The notes under the pieces are model-generated. The model was not told the DNA's origin. It was given only the letters and a program-made list of their open reading frames with translations, and did not search any database. This document shows, in pieces, positions 42,827 to 50,993 of a stretch of DNA of 64,000 bases (its first letter is position 1; every line of letters starts with the position of its first letter). The translations under genes and the position numbers were made by a program. This DNA is from an uncultured Bacteroidales bacterium (GTDB lineage Bacteria; Bacteroidota; Bacteroidia; Bacteroidales; Bacteroidaceae). Where the stretch lies: NCBI GenBank assembly GCA_902782245.1, contig CACZMI010000013.1, positions 1-64,000 on the forward strand, written 5' to 3'.

Positions 42827-44350
42827 ATGCAGAAAACATTCTTAGGTTCTGAACTTGTAAAGGAGAAAGACAAGAAGAAAGCACAGAAAAAGGCTGTAAT
42901 GCCTGTGTCCTTGCGTGCACTCAAGGTCCTTTTGGGAGTAATTGTCGGACTGGTGGTCTGGAATCTCCCCTCAAGCGTATTCGGTATAGACAATCTTACG
43001 GTAATAGAGCAGCGTGTAATAGCTGTATTCTGTTTTGCCACCATTATGTGGATAACCGAGGGTATTCCGTCGTGGGCTACATCGGTAGCCATAATCGTGG
43101 TCCTTCTGTTTACGGCAAGTGACAACAGCCTGAGCCTGTTCAGACTGCATGCGGCCGATGATCCCCTGTTCGGCACGCTTATGTCCAGCAAGAAGATCAT
43201 GGCCTGCTTTGCCGATCCCGTGATAATGCTCTTTATAGGAGGATTCATGCTGGCATTTGCGGCTACCAAGGCAGGATTGGATATCAAGTTGGCCAAGGCG
43301 TTGCTCAAGCCTTTCGGAACAAAATCAGAGAACGTACTGCTGGGATTCATCCTGGTTACCGGAGTGTTCTCAATGTTCCTGTCCAACACCGCAACGGCAG
43401 CCATGATGCTTACGTTCCTTACCCCTGTCATCAAATCCCTGCCTGCAAACGGCAAGGGTCGTCTGGCTTTGGCCCTGGCCATTCCGGTAGGTGCCAACCT
43501 GGGCGGAATAGCCACTCCTATTGGAACTCCTCCCAACGCCATTGCCATTAAGTTCCTCAATGATCCCAACGGCATGGCCATGAACATAGGTTTCAGTGAC
43601 TGGATGATGATAATGCTCCCGCTTACCATCGTGCTTCTGGTTCTGGCATGGTTTGTCATCAAGATGCTGTTTCCCTTCACTCAGAAGAAGATTGAACTCA
43701 AGATAGAGGAGAATCCCACACGTGTTCTCAAACCGTGGCAGGAGATAACCGTATATGTGACATTCGCTCTCACGGTTCTGCTCTGGATGAGCGATAAATG
43801 GACTCATGTGGATGCCAATGTGGTGGCCATGCTGCCGGTTGGAGTGTTCTGCGTGACACGTATCATCACCAAGTATGACCTGGCAGAGATCAACTGGTGC
43901 ATCCTGTGGATGGTGGCCGGCGGTTTCGCACTGGGACTTGCCCTGCAGGATTCGGGTCTGGCCAAGCATCTGGTTGAGTCCATCCCGTTCAATGAATGGC
44001 CTCCTGTAATAATGATAGTCGGCTCCGGCCTTATCTGCTACGCTCTGGCCAACTTCATTTCACACACTGCTACAGCCAACCTGCTCATTCCTATTCTTGC
44101 TTTGGCAGGAATGTCGGCAGCACAGAATCTGGAGCCGTTCGGCGGCGTTACCACTCTGCTTGCAGGTGTGGCATTGGGTTCATCACTCTCCATGATACTG
44201 CCCATTTCCACTCCTCCCAATGCACTTGCACACTCAACCGGTTTCATTGAGCAGAAAGACATGGCCAAGGTTGGAATCATCATGGGTGTGATAGGTCTTG
44301 TGCTGGGCTATACAGTGCTCGTGTTTGTGGGCAAATGGGGATTGTTATGA
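42827..44350 (+). CDS. DASS (SLC13)-family anion:sodium symporter
   Basis: 507 aa, clearly related to the transporter at 40201: MFLSNTATAAMM, PVGANLGGIATPIGTPPNA, ISHTATANLLIPI and ISTPPNALAHSTG segments occur in matching places. It has a longer charged N-terminus (KEKDKKKAQKKA). Start at 42827 (MQKTFLGSE); the frame upstream opens with TTG. The DPP III-like lipoprotein gene follows after 29 nt and is probably co-transcribed. Confidence 0.92.
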   Translation: MQKTFLGSELVKEKDKKKAQKKAVMPVSLRALKVLLGVIVGLVVWNLPSSVFGIDNLTVIEQRVIAVFCFATIMWITEGIPSWATSVAIIVVLLFTASDNSLSLFRLHAADDPLFGTLMSSKKIMACFADPVIMLFIGGFMLAFAATKAGLDIKLAKALLKPFGTKSENVLLGFILVTGVFSMFLSNTATAAMMLTFLTPVIKSLPANGKGRLALALAIPVGANLGGIATPIGTPPNAIAIKFLNDPNGMAMNIGFSDWMMIMLPLTIVLLVLAWFVIKMLFPFTQKKIELKIEENPTRVLKPWQEITVYVTFALTVLLWMSDKWTHVDANVVAMLPVGVFCVTRIITKYDLAEINWCILWMVAGGFALGLALQDSGLAKHLVESIPFNEWPPVIMIVGSGLICYALANFISHTATANLLIPILALAGMSAAQNLEPFGGVTTLLAGVALGSSLSMILPISTPPNALAHSTGFIEQKDMAKVGIIMGVIGLVLGYTVLVFVGKWGLL

Positions 44351-44379
44351 TTATAAAAAGGTTATAAACTAAATAGGAA

Positions 44380-45975
44380 ATGAAAAAATATCTGATCCTG
44401 TCACTGATTGCACTTACCGTCCTGGTATCCTGCAACAAGACACCTAAGTCACCGTACGTACGCAAGGTGGCTGATTATGCTCTGGTAACTCTTGAGACAC
44501 CTGATCTGAGCGGTATAACCGACAACGGTAAGGAGGTACTCAACCTTTACCGCTTCATTGCCGATGAGGTGGATGCCATCTACTGGGAACAGTATTACGG
44601 CAATAAGGACTCACTGCTTGACGGCATTACTGATCCGTATCAGAAAACTTATGCGGAGATAAACTACGGCCCGTGGGACCGCTTTACCGGTAAATCATTC
44701 GTGGAGGGTTACAATGACTGTCTTCCCGGTGCCGGATTCTATCCCTCAGATATGACCCTGGGTGAATTCGGACAGTGGGACAATCCCGACAAGAACAGCC
44801 CGTACACGCTGATTCGCCGCAATGCCGACGGCTCACTCAAGACCGTATGGTATCATGATGAGTATAAGGAGCATATCGATAAGATAGTAAACTATCTCAA
44901 GGCCGCCGCCGATATAACCATCAAGCCCAGCGTAAAGGAGTATCTGCTCAAAAAGGCCCAGGCACTTGAGTCTGATGATTATTATGAGAGCGCACTTGCA
45001 TGGCTTGACATGGATGACAGCAAGATGGATCTGGTAATAGGTCCCAATGAGGCAGCCGATGACCAGTTGCTTGGTGTTAAGCGCTCATATGAGGCTTTCG
45101 TACTGCTCAAGAATCAGGCCCGTACTGATGAACTGATGAAGTATGTTTCACGTATCAGCGAATTCCAGCAGGAGTTGCCCGGTGATTCCCTGTACAAGAC
45201 TTTCCAGCCCGGTGCAGGCTCAAACATATTCTCATGCAACGCTCTCTATTATGCCGGCAAAGCCAATGCGGGTGTCAAGGTGATAGCCCTGAATCTTCCG
45301 TTTGACGCCGACGTTCAGCGCGACCGCGGTACCCGTACAATTCTGCTTGAGAACATCATCAAGGCCAAGTACAATTATATAGTCAACCCCACCGGCAAGG
45401 TCCTGCTTGACGGTGATGCCGCAGAACATCTTTCATCGGATGCGTTCTTCTGGAACATCGTGTTCCGCGAGGTGGCTCACGGACTGGGAGTAAAGGAGAC
45501 GGTTAACGGAAAGGGCAGTGTGGAGAACGCACTCGGCAGTGCCGCCCTTACTTTCGAGGAGATTAAGGCCAATGCCGCCGGAGTGCTTCTGGTCTGCAAT
45601 CTGCAGAACCATTACGATATCCGCCATATCTTTACCAAAGAGGATGCCCTGACCACATTCTTTGCATCGCTGATGCGTTCAGAGCGTTTTGGCGAGGGCT
45701 CTGTACTGGGACGTTCCAACATCATCATTTACAACTATCTGTATGAGGCCGGCGCCATTCAGCGCAAGGCATCGGGCAAATACTCGGTCGATACTGCTAA
45801 GATGGAACAGGCACTTTCAGACCTCACTGCACTGGTGCTCAAGACTCAGGCAACAGGTGATATAGCATTTGCCACCAGCTTTGAGAAACGTTATTCAAAG
45901 CGCAGCGACAGTTACAACGAGGATCTGATGTATCTGGGATTGGAGAAGATTCCCGCCGATATCCGATTCAAGTGA
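44380..45975 (+). CDS. DPP III-like (M49-related) lipoprotein with RExxH in place of HExxH
   Basis: 531 aa with a lipoprotein signal (MKKYLILSLIALTVLVSC, Cys18). The fold-typical regions are NPDKNSPYT, VIALNLPFDADVQRDRGTRT, FREVAHGLGVKETVNGKGS and FEEIKANAAGV, as in zinc peptidase-like proteins of the DPP III/M49 group found in Bacteroidetes. In relatives the zinc motif reads HExxH; here it is R363-E364-V-A-H367 (codon CGC at 45466, one transition from CAC), and the downstream EExKAD reads EEIKAN. Activity is therefore doubtful. Last gene of the DASS gene 2 transcript. Confidence 0.8.
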   Translation: MKKYLILSLIALTVLVSCNKTPKSPYVRKVADYALVTLETPDLSGITDNGKEVLNLYRFIADEVDAIYWEQYYGNKDSLLDGITDPYQKTYAEINYGPWDRFTGKSFVEGYNDCLPGAGFYPSDMTLGEFGQWDNPDKNSPYTLIRRNADGSLKTVWYHDEYKEHIDKIVNYLKAAADITIKPSVKEYLLKKAQALESDDYYESALAWLDMDDSKMDLVIGPNEAADDQLLGVKRSYEAFVLLKNQARTDELMKYVSRISEFQQELPGDSLYKTFQPGAGSNIFSCNALYYAGKANAGVKVIALNLPFDADVQRDRGTRTILLENIIKAKYNYIVNPTGKVLLDGDAAEHLSSDAFFWNIVFREVAHGLGVKETVNGKGSVENALGSAALTFEEIKANAAGVLLVCNLQNHYDIRHIFTKEDALTTFFASLMRSERFGEGSVLGRSNIIIYNYLYEAGAIQRKASGKYSVDTAKMEQALSDLTALVLKTQATGDIAFATSFEKRYSKRSDSYNEDLMYLGLEKIPADIRFK

Positions 45976-45987
45976 TTTCGGCGCGGA

Positions 45988-46224
45988 TTACTGTGCCAGC
46001 CAGTAATCGTGATCGGAATATTTGGCTGTCTGGGCCACACCGTCCTTGAACAGTATTATAACCGGCATACCGGTCTCCATCGGTATTTCGGTTCCGTTAT
46101 GACGCAGGTTTGACTGTTTGAAAGAGAGTCTGAAAACGTCATATCCGTCCTTGTGCTGGATGAATGTGACATTCTCGGCATTGAGTTTTTCGGCTTTTTC
46201 CAATACTTGTCCCGGTATGATCAT
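45988..46224 (-). CDS. Small hypothetical protein
   Basis: 78 aa with no signal peptide or helix. It has VTFIQHKDGYDVFRLSF and PVIILFKDGVAQTAKYSDHDYW, beta-strand-like stretches. I do not recognise the family. It lies alone on the minus strand between two plus-strand operons; coding character (even codon bias, sensible sequence) supports a real gene. Confidence 0.6.
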   Translation of the reverse strand: MIIPGQVLEKAEKLNAENVTFIQHKDGYDVFRLSFKQSNLRHNGTEIPMETGMPVIILFKDGVAQTAKYSDHDYWLAQ

Positions 46225-46296
46225 GACAACTGTAGTTTCAGGTTAGTCTACTTGTGTTAATTTTGTTTGACGGGTGTAAAGATAGGAAAAAACAAG

Positions 46297-46304
46297 TAAC
46301 TTTG
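46297..46304 (+). promoter_or_regulatory. -7 box of the AmgK-RapZ operon
   Basis: TAACTTTG ends 8 nt before the start codon at 46313, so the mRNA leader would be very short. No convincing TTG at the -33 distance. Confidence 0.5.
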
Positions 46305-46312
46305 GTCTCATT

Positions 46313-47752
46313 ATGAATGAGAGACTTAAGGAGTTACTTTTAGGATATGCCCAATGTGAGCCTGAAACGGTCACAAGACTGACTGCAGCGGGTTCTAACC
46401 GTGTATATTACAGATTCACTTTTGCCGATGGAGGCACGGTGGTGGGAGTAGAGGGTACCAATCCCGACGAGAACCGTGCATTCCTGACTATCGGACGTCA
46501 TCTGCATAAGGCGGGATTGCCTGTCCCACAGATATTGGCGGAGTCTGACTGCGGTATGTTCTACCTGCTTGAGGACCTGGGCGATGAGTCTCTTTTCGGC
46601 TTCATGGAGAGCGCCCGTGAGAGCGGACAGTACAGCCCGGAACAGACTGCCCTTCTGGAAAAGGTGATGCGTCTGTTGCCGGATCTGCAGTTCAAGGGTG
46701 GAAAGGGTCTGGACTACAGCGTCTGCTTCCCGTGCCAGTCGTTTGACCGCCGCAGCATATTCTGGGACCTTAACTATTTCAAATACTCTTTCCTCAAGGC
46801 AACCGGACTGGAGTTTCACGAGGCGCGTCTGGAGGATGACTATGAGCGCCTGACCTCTGTCCTGCTGGCCGATGCACCTTACGATACGTTCATGTACCGC
46901 GACTTCCAGGCACGTAACGTGATGGTTAGGGACGGTGAGCCCTGGTTCATAGATTTCCAGGGCGGACGCCGCGGACCTGTGGATTATGATGTGGCATCGT
47001 TCCTTTGGCAGGCCCGCGCCGCTTATCCGTCCGCCTTGCGTAATCACCTTATAGATGTATATGTTGAGTCTCTTGGCAGTTACCGTAAGGTTGACGCCGC
47101 AGCGTTCCGTAAGGGACTTATGCATTTTGTGCTGTTCCGCACCCTGCAGGTGCTGGGCGCATACGGATTCCGCGGCTATTTTGAGCGCAAGCAGCATTTT
47201 ATAGAGAGCATACCGGCGGCTATCGGCAACCTCAGGGATCTGCTTGATGCAGGAGTGGGCTCTACGGAGTATCCATATCTTATTGAGGTGTTGCGTGGGC
47301 TTGTGGAATTGCCGCAGTTCGCACCCGTAAAGGCGGCCGATAAACTTACAGTCCGTGTAATGAGTTTCAGTTACCGCAAGGGAGGCATCCCGGAGGATAC
47401 GAGCGGCAACGGAGGCGGATTCGTGTTTGACTGCCGTGCCATGCAGAATCCCGGACGTTACGAGCAGTATAAAGGCATAACCGGAGCCGATGCCCCGGTA
47501 ATAGAGTTCCTGGAATCCAGGGGTGAGGTGCAGAAATACCTGGAGAATGTATACGGACTGGTTGACCCGGCAGTAAGCAACTATGTGGAGCGCGGATTCA
47601 GCAACCTGATGGTGGCATTCGGCTGCACCGGCGGACAGCACCGCTCACTCTATTGCGCCAACCATCTGGCCGCACATCTCAAGGATAAGTTCGGTGACAG
47701 GATACGTATAGTCCTGGAGCACCGCGAACAGAAAAAACGCACAGAGTTATGA
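46313..47752 (+). CDS. AmgK-like sugar kinase fused to a RapZ C-terminal domain
   Basis: 479 aa in two parts. Residues 1 to about 335 are an aminoglycoside-phosphotransferase-fold kinase like AmgK (anomeric MurNAc/GlcNAc kinase): catalytic loop YRDFQARN (D197, N202), metal-binding IDFQGG. Residues about 345-479 match the RapZ C-terminal domain: VRVMSFSYRKGG, FVFDCRAMQNPGRYE, the key GCTGGQHRS (437-445). In enterics that domain senses glucosamine-6-phosphate to control cell-wall sugar synthesis. The gene overlaps the MurU-like gene by 4 nt, so the pair would make UDP-MurNAc from recycled MurNAc. Confidence 0.87.
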   Translation: MNERLKELLLGYAQCEPETVTRLTAAGSNRVYYRFTFADGGTVVGVEGTNPDENRAFLTIGRHLHKAGLPVPQILAESDCGMFYLLEDLGDESLFGFMESARESGQYSPEQTALLEKVMRLLPDLQFKGGKGLDYSVCFPCQSFDRRSIFWDLNYFKYSFLKATGLEFHEARLEDDYERLTSVLLADAPYDTFMYRDFQARNVMVRDGEPWFIDFQGGRRGPVDYDVASFLWQARAAYPSALRNHLIDVYVESLGSYRKVDAAAFRKGLMHFVLFRTLQVLGAYGFRGYFERKQHFIESIPAAIGNLRDLLDAGVGSTEYPYLIEVLRGLVELPQFAPVKAADKLTVRVMSFSYRKGGIPEDTSGNGGGFVFDCRAMQNPGRYEQYKGITGADAPVIEFLESRGEVQKYLENVYGLVDPAVSNYVERGFSNLMVAFGCTGGQHRSLYCANHLAAHLKDKFGDRIRIVLEHREQKKRTEL

Positions 47753-48492
47753 ATGCGCTCATACTTGCAGCAGGATTGGGAACCCGATTGGGAGAACTTA
47801 CATCGGACCGGCCCAAGGCTCTCGTGGAGGTTTGCGGGCGTACTATGCTGGAACACCAGTTGCGGCATCTTTCTGCTGCGGGGTTTGACCGTTTTGTAAT
47901 AAACATACACCATTTTGCGCCCAAGGTCAGGGCTTTCCTTGAGGAGCATCAGAACTTTGGGCTTGATATCCGTCTGTCCGATGAGACAGACCTGCTGCTG
48001 GATACCGGAGGCGGAATCCGCAAGGCAATGCGCCTGTTTGGTGGTGAGCAGCCTGTGATGGTGCATAACGTGGACATTTTCTCCAGCGTTGATCTGAAGG
48101 CTCTTTACTGTGGTCATGTGGAGAGTGGGGCGGATGCTACTTTGGTCGTGGCTGAGCGTTCCACATCCCGTTACCTCTATTTTGATGACTGCTCAATGCT
48201 GCGAGGCTGGAGCAATGAGAAGACCGGTCAGGTGCGCTCCCCGTACAGTGACTTTGACAAAACCGCCTTCCTGCCCCGTGCGTTTCAGGGCATACATGTA
48301 GTATCCCGTTCACTGCTGCCGCTCCTTGATGAGATTGCTGAACCTAAGTTCTCAATAACAGACTTCTATGTTGACAATGCCGCACGTCTCAGGTTGCGTT
48401 CGGTATTATCGGACTGTAACAATTGGGTTGATGCGGGTAAGCCGGAGACTCTGGAGCGTGCATCACAGATAATTAGGGCATACTATGAATAA
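47749..48492 (+). CDS. MurU-like sugar-phosphate nucleotidyltransferase
   Basis: 247 aa. N-terminal nucleotide loop LILAAGLGTRLGELTSDRPKA (first 20 residues), the metal and sugar residues HNVDIFSS, and FQGIHVVS match the nucleotidyltransferase family of MurU and mannose-1-phosphate guanylyltransferases. Coupling to the AmgK-like kinase points to MurNAc-1-phosphate uridylyltransfer, as in Pseudomonas putida. It overlaps the AlkD-like gene by 8 nt. Confidence 0.85.
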   Translation: MNALILAAGLGTRLGELTSDRPKALVEVCGRTMLEHQLRHLSAAGFDRFVINIHHFAPKVRAFLEEHQNFGLDIRLSDETDLLLDTGGGIRKAMRLFGGEQPVMVHNVDIFSSVDLKALYCGHVESGADATLVVAERSTSRYLYFDDCSMLRGWSNEKTGQVRSPYSDFDKTAFLPRAFQGIHVVSRSLLPLLDEIAEPKFSITDFYVDNAARLRLRSVLSDCNNWVDAGKPETLERASQIIRAYYE

Positions 48493-49189
48493 GTTGCTTG
48501 AAAGTATGCTGCAGCATGCAGACCCCACACAGGTGGAGGGCCTTATGCGGTTCTTCAAGACCGGCCCCGGCCAATACGGCTATGGTGACCTTTTCCTTGG
48601 AATCAAGGTTCCGGTTACACGCTCCGTGGTAAAGGAGTGCTGGAAGGATGTGGGTTTTACCGAACTTGAGGAGTGCGTTACCAGTAAGTATCATGAGGTG
48701 CGTCTGGCTGCACTGCTTACTCTTGTCGAGATATTCGGCCACAACAAAAAGAATACTGCCCTGCAGAAACAGTGCGTAGATTTTTATCTGTCACACACAG
48801 ACTACATAAATAACTGGGACCTTGTGGACCTTTCATGCTACCCTCTGGTTGGAAACTGGATGCTTGACAAGGACCGCAGTCTGTTATATGATCTGGCCCG
48901 CAGCGGCAAGACCATCTGGGAGCAGCGTATAGGAATGGTAAGCACCATGCAGTTTATCCGTCACGGCCAGACTGCCGATACCTACGCCATTGCCGATATA
49001 CTGCTAAATCACAAGCACGATCTTATTCAGAAAGCCGTAGGCTGGCTGCTGCGTGAAGCCGGCAAGCGCAATGCTGATGAACTTCGCCAGTGGCTCCGTC
49101 CCCGCGCTCACACAATGCCCCGCACCGCACTCCGGTACGCTATTGAGAAATTCCCGGACTCCGAGCGCCGGGAATGGCTATCCGTATAA
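48485..49189 (+). CDS. AlkD-like DNA alkylation repair protein
   Basis: 234 aa all-helical HEAT-repeat protein. The motif WDLVDLSCYPLVGNWM with the conserved WD and the start (FFKTGPGQYGYGDLFLGIKVP) are typical of the AlkD DNA glycosylase family, which removes alkylated bases from DNA. Translationally coupled to the MurU-like gene, although no functional link between them is obvious. Confidence 0.9.
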   Translation: MNKLLESMLQHADPTQVEGLMRFFKTGPGQYGYGDLFLGIKVPVTRSVVKECWKDVGFTELEECVTSKYHEVRLAALLTLVEIFGHNKKNTALQKQCVDFYLSHTDYINNWDLVDLSCYPLVGNWMLDKDRSLLYDLARSGKTIWEQRIGMVSTMQFIRHGQTADTYAIADILLNHKHDLIQKAVGWLLREAGKRNADELRQWLRPRAHTMPRTALRYAIEKFPDSERREWLSV

Positions 49190-49212
49190 ATAAACATCAT
49201 AACCTATTAATA

Positions 49213-50961
49213 ATGAGAAGAGTCCTTTTGTCTTTCCTGATTTGCACGTTACTGACAGTATCCAATAAGGTCACTGCGCAGAATGCGTTCACACCCATGT
49301 CCAGATCATCATACCGTCGTAGTCAGAAGTTATTTGACAAATACTTTGATGGTGATTCCTATGCATTTGTCAATTTCGGGATGTCATATTCATTGGTTAA
49401 ACAACCGTTTGAGGCGTTGAGCGTGAGGATGTGCAGCTACAAGTACGCAGGTGAAATCACAGTTCGTACAAAACAGGAGGAATACAGCATGGTATGCAGT
49501 CCGGAACTCTATTCATCATTGGTACTACTAACCAAACATGCCGTCAATACAGCATCCTTTACAATGGATCGCGGCGGATTGGATGGCGCCGATTATTATC
49601 TTTTTCTCAATGATAACGGAGTTACCAGCTGGTCCCCGGATGGCCTGCCGGAAGATGCCTGCCGTCTGTTCGAGCATATCGGCACATCCGTAATGGCAGG
49701 TGACAGGGAGAGGCTGGAGAGTTTCACTGACGTAGCCGGTTACCTGTATCACGCATTCAAAGGTATTTATCATGAGAACATGATACAGACAGACAATAGC
49801 CTAACAAGCACATGGGGAAAAGATAATGTTTATACGCTTCACCTTTCGGCTGATTTAGGCTCTGACGTATTTAAACTGATGGACTATCAGCAGTATTGGA
49901 ATGTGGGCGGTTTCCAGTTGCAATTCAGATTTGAAGGTGACGGTTTCAGGGATGAATACAGGAAACAGTATTTTGAGAGATATGAGAGCCTGCTCCGTGA
50001 AGTGGGCTATTGGATATATGTCCAGTCTGATTTTGCCGATGACTCCAACTATGCCACATTCATAGTGGATGATAGCGCATCGGACCCTGTGGTCAAAGAG
50101 ACGGGTAAGTGCCGGTTTGAGATAAGATTGAAAGAGAGTGACCTTGAGGCCGGTAAGATGATATCACTGCTTAAAGGGATACATAAAAACAGACTGATCC
50201 GTTTTAGAGTCGGTGATATAGTCAGGCCTGCAAGTCCAACCTCCATCACAATTGACGAGGTAAAGGTCAGGCTGGATGAACCAATTGATGACGTTCTACG
50301 GACTCCTATACCCAAGCCTATGAAGGAACGTCTGGGATATGAATCACATCCTGAAGAGAAGGCTGCGGTAGATTTGGGTCTCAGTGTCAAGTGGGCACCT
50401 TTTAATATCGGCGCAGAGAAACCCCAGGAGAACGGAGACTACTTTGCCTGGGGTGAGACAGAGGCCAAGCCAAGTTATGTCAATGAAAATTACCGGTTCC
50501 GTGAGAGCGGTGAATTCAGAAATATAAAGTTCAATAAATACAATGCTGACAGCGAGCACGGTGATATAGATGGTCGTACTGAACTTGAACCTGAGGATGA
50601 TGTTGCACATGTAAAATGGGGAGGCAATTGGCGTATGCCCACCAAGGCAGAGTGGGATGAACTGCGCGAAAACTGTACTTGGACCTGGACCAAGGTCAAA
50701 GGCGTGTACGGATATAAAATAAAAAGCAAAAAGCCCGGTTACAAGCGCCGTTCCATATTCCTTCCTGCTGCCAGTTACTGCGTAGATGATTTTATGACCC
50801 ACTCTGAATATAATGAGGGCTATTATATGAGCTGGTACTGGTCAAGTACACTTTCCGAAGGCTCGGACTACGCGGAGGGCGTCATTTTCAACTCAGAATA
50901 CATAACTGAGGGAGGTAGCCGCACTGTGGGCGCATCAATCCGTCCCATAATCCCAAAATGA
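49213..50961 (+). CDS. Exported protein with C-terminal FISUMP domain
   Basis: 582 aa: signal peptide MRRVLLSFLICTLLTVSNKV, an unrecognised N-terminal part of about 370 residues, and a C-terminal FISUMP (Fibrobacter major paralogous) domain with VDLGLSVKWAPFNIGAEKP, YFAWGETE, WGGNWRMPTKAEWDEL, YYMSWYWSST and SIRPIIPK. FISUMP proteins are surface or exported proteins of unknown role in gut and rumen Bacteroidetes. I chose 49213 as start; an upstream ATG at 49174 would overlap the AlkD-like gene. Confidence 0.85.
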   Translation: MRRVLLSFLICTLLTVSNKVTAQNAFTPMSRSSYRRSQKLFDKYFDGDSYAFVNFGMSYSLVKQPFEALSVRMCSYKYAGEITVRTKQEEYSMVCSPELYSSLVLLTKHAVNTASFTMDRGGLDGADYYLFLNDNGVTSWSPDGLPEDACRLFEHIGTSVMAGDRERLESFTDVAGYLYHAFKGIYHENMIQTDNSLTSTWGKDNVYTLHLSADLGSDVFKLMDYQQYWNVGGFQLQFRFEGDGFRDEYRKQYFERYESLLREVGYWIYVQSDFADDSNYATFIVDDSASDPVVKETGKCRFEIRLKESDLEAGKMISLLKGIHKNRLIRFRVGDIVRPASPTSITIDEVKVRLDEPIDDVLRTPIPKPMKERLGYESHPEEKAAVDLGLSVKWAPFNIGAEKPQENGDYFAWGETEAKPSYVNENYRFRESGEFRNIKFNKYNADSEHGDIDGRTELEPEDDVAHVKWGGNWRMPTKAEWDELRENCTWTWTKVKGVYGYKIKSKKPGYKRRSIFLPAASYCVDDFMTHSEYNEGYYMSWYWSSTLSEGSDYAEGVIFNSEYITEGGSRTVGASIRPIIPK

Positions 50962-50988
50962 TACAAAAGGGGACAGACCCCTTTTGTA
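50962..50988. terminator. Hairpin between two converging genes
   Basis: TACAAAAGGGG-ACAGA-CCCCTTTTGTA, a perfect 11-bp stem that starts inside the stop codon of the FISUMP gene. No long U-tract follows in either direction. The GGGGACAGACCCC core resembles a short palindrome that recurs in many bacterial genomes, so it may be a repetitive element acting as a terminator. Confidence 0.65.
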
Positions 50989-50993
50989 CTATT

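Noticed and set aside
42730..43680. A 316-codon minus-strand frame opposite the second DASS gene
   Set aside because: The DASS protein shows family motifs on the plus strand; the reverse frame also crosses the regulatory element.
46340..47641. A 433-codon open frame on the minus strand opposite the AmgK-RapZ gene
   Set aside because: The plus-strand gene has recognisable catalytic motifs across its length; the antisense frame has no family features, no promoter and is a by-product of codon bias.
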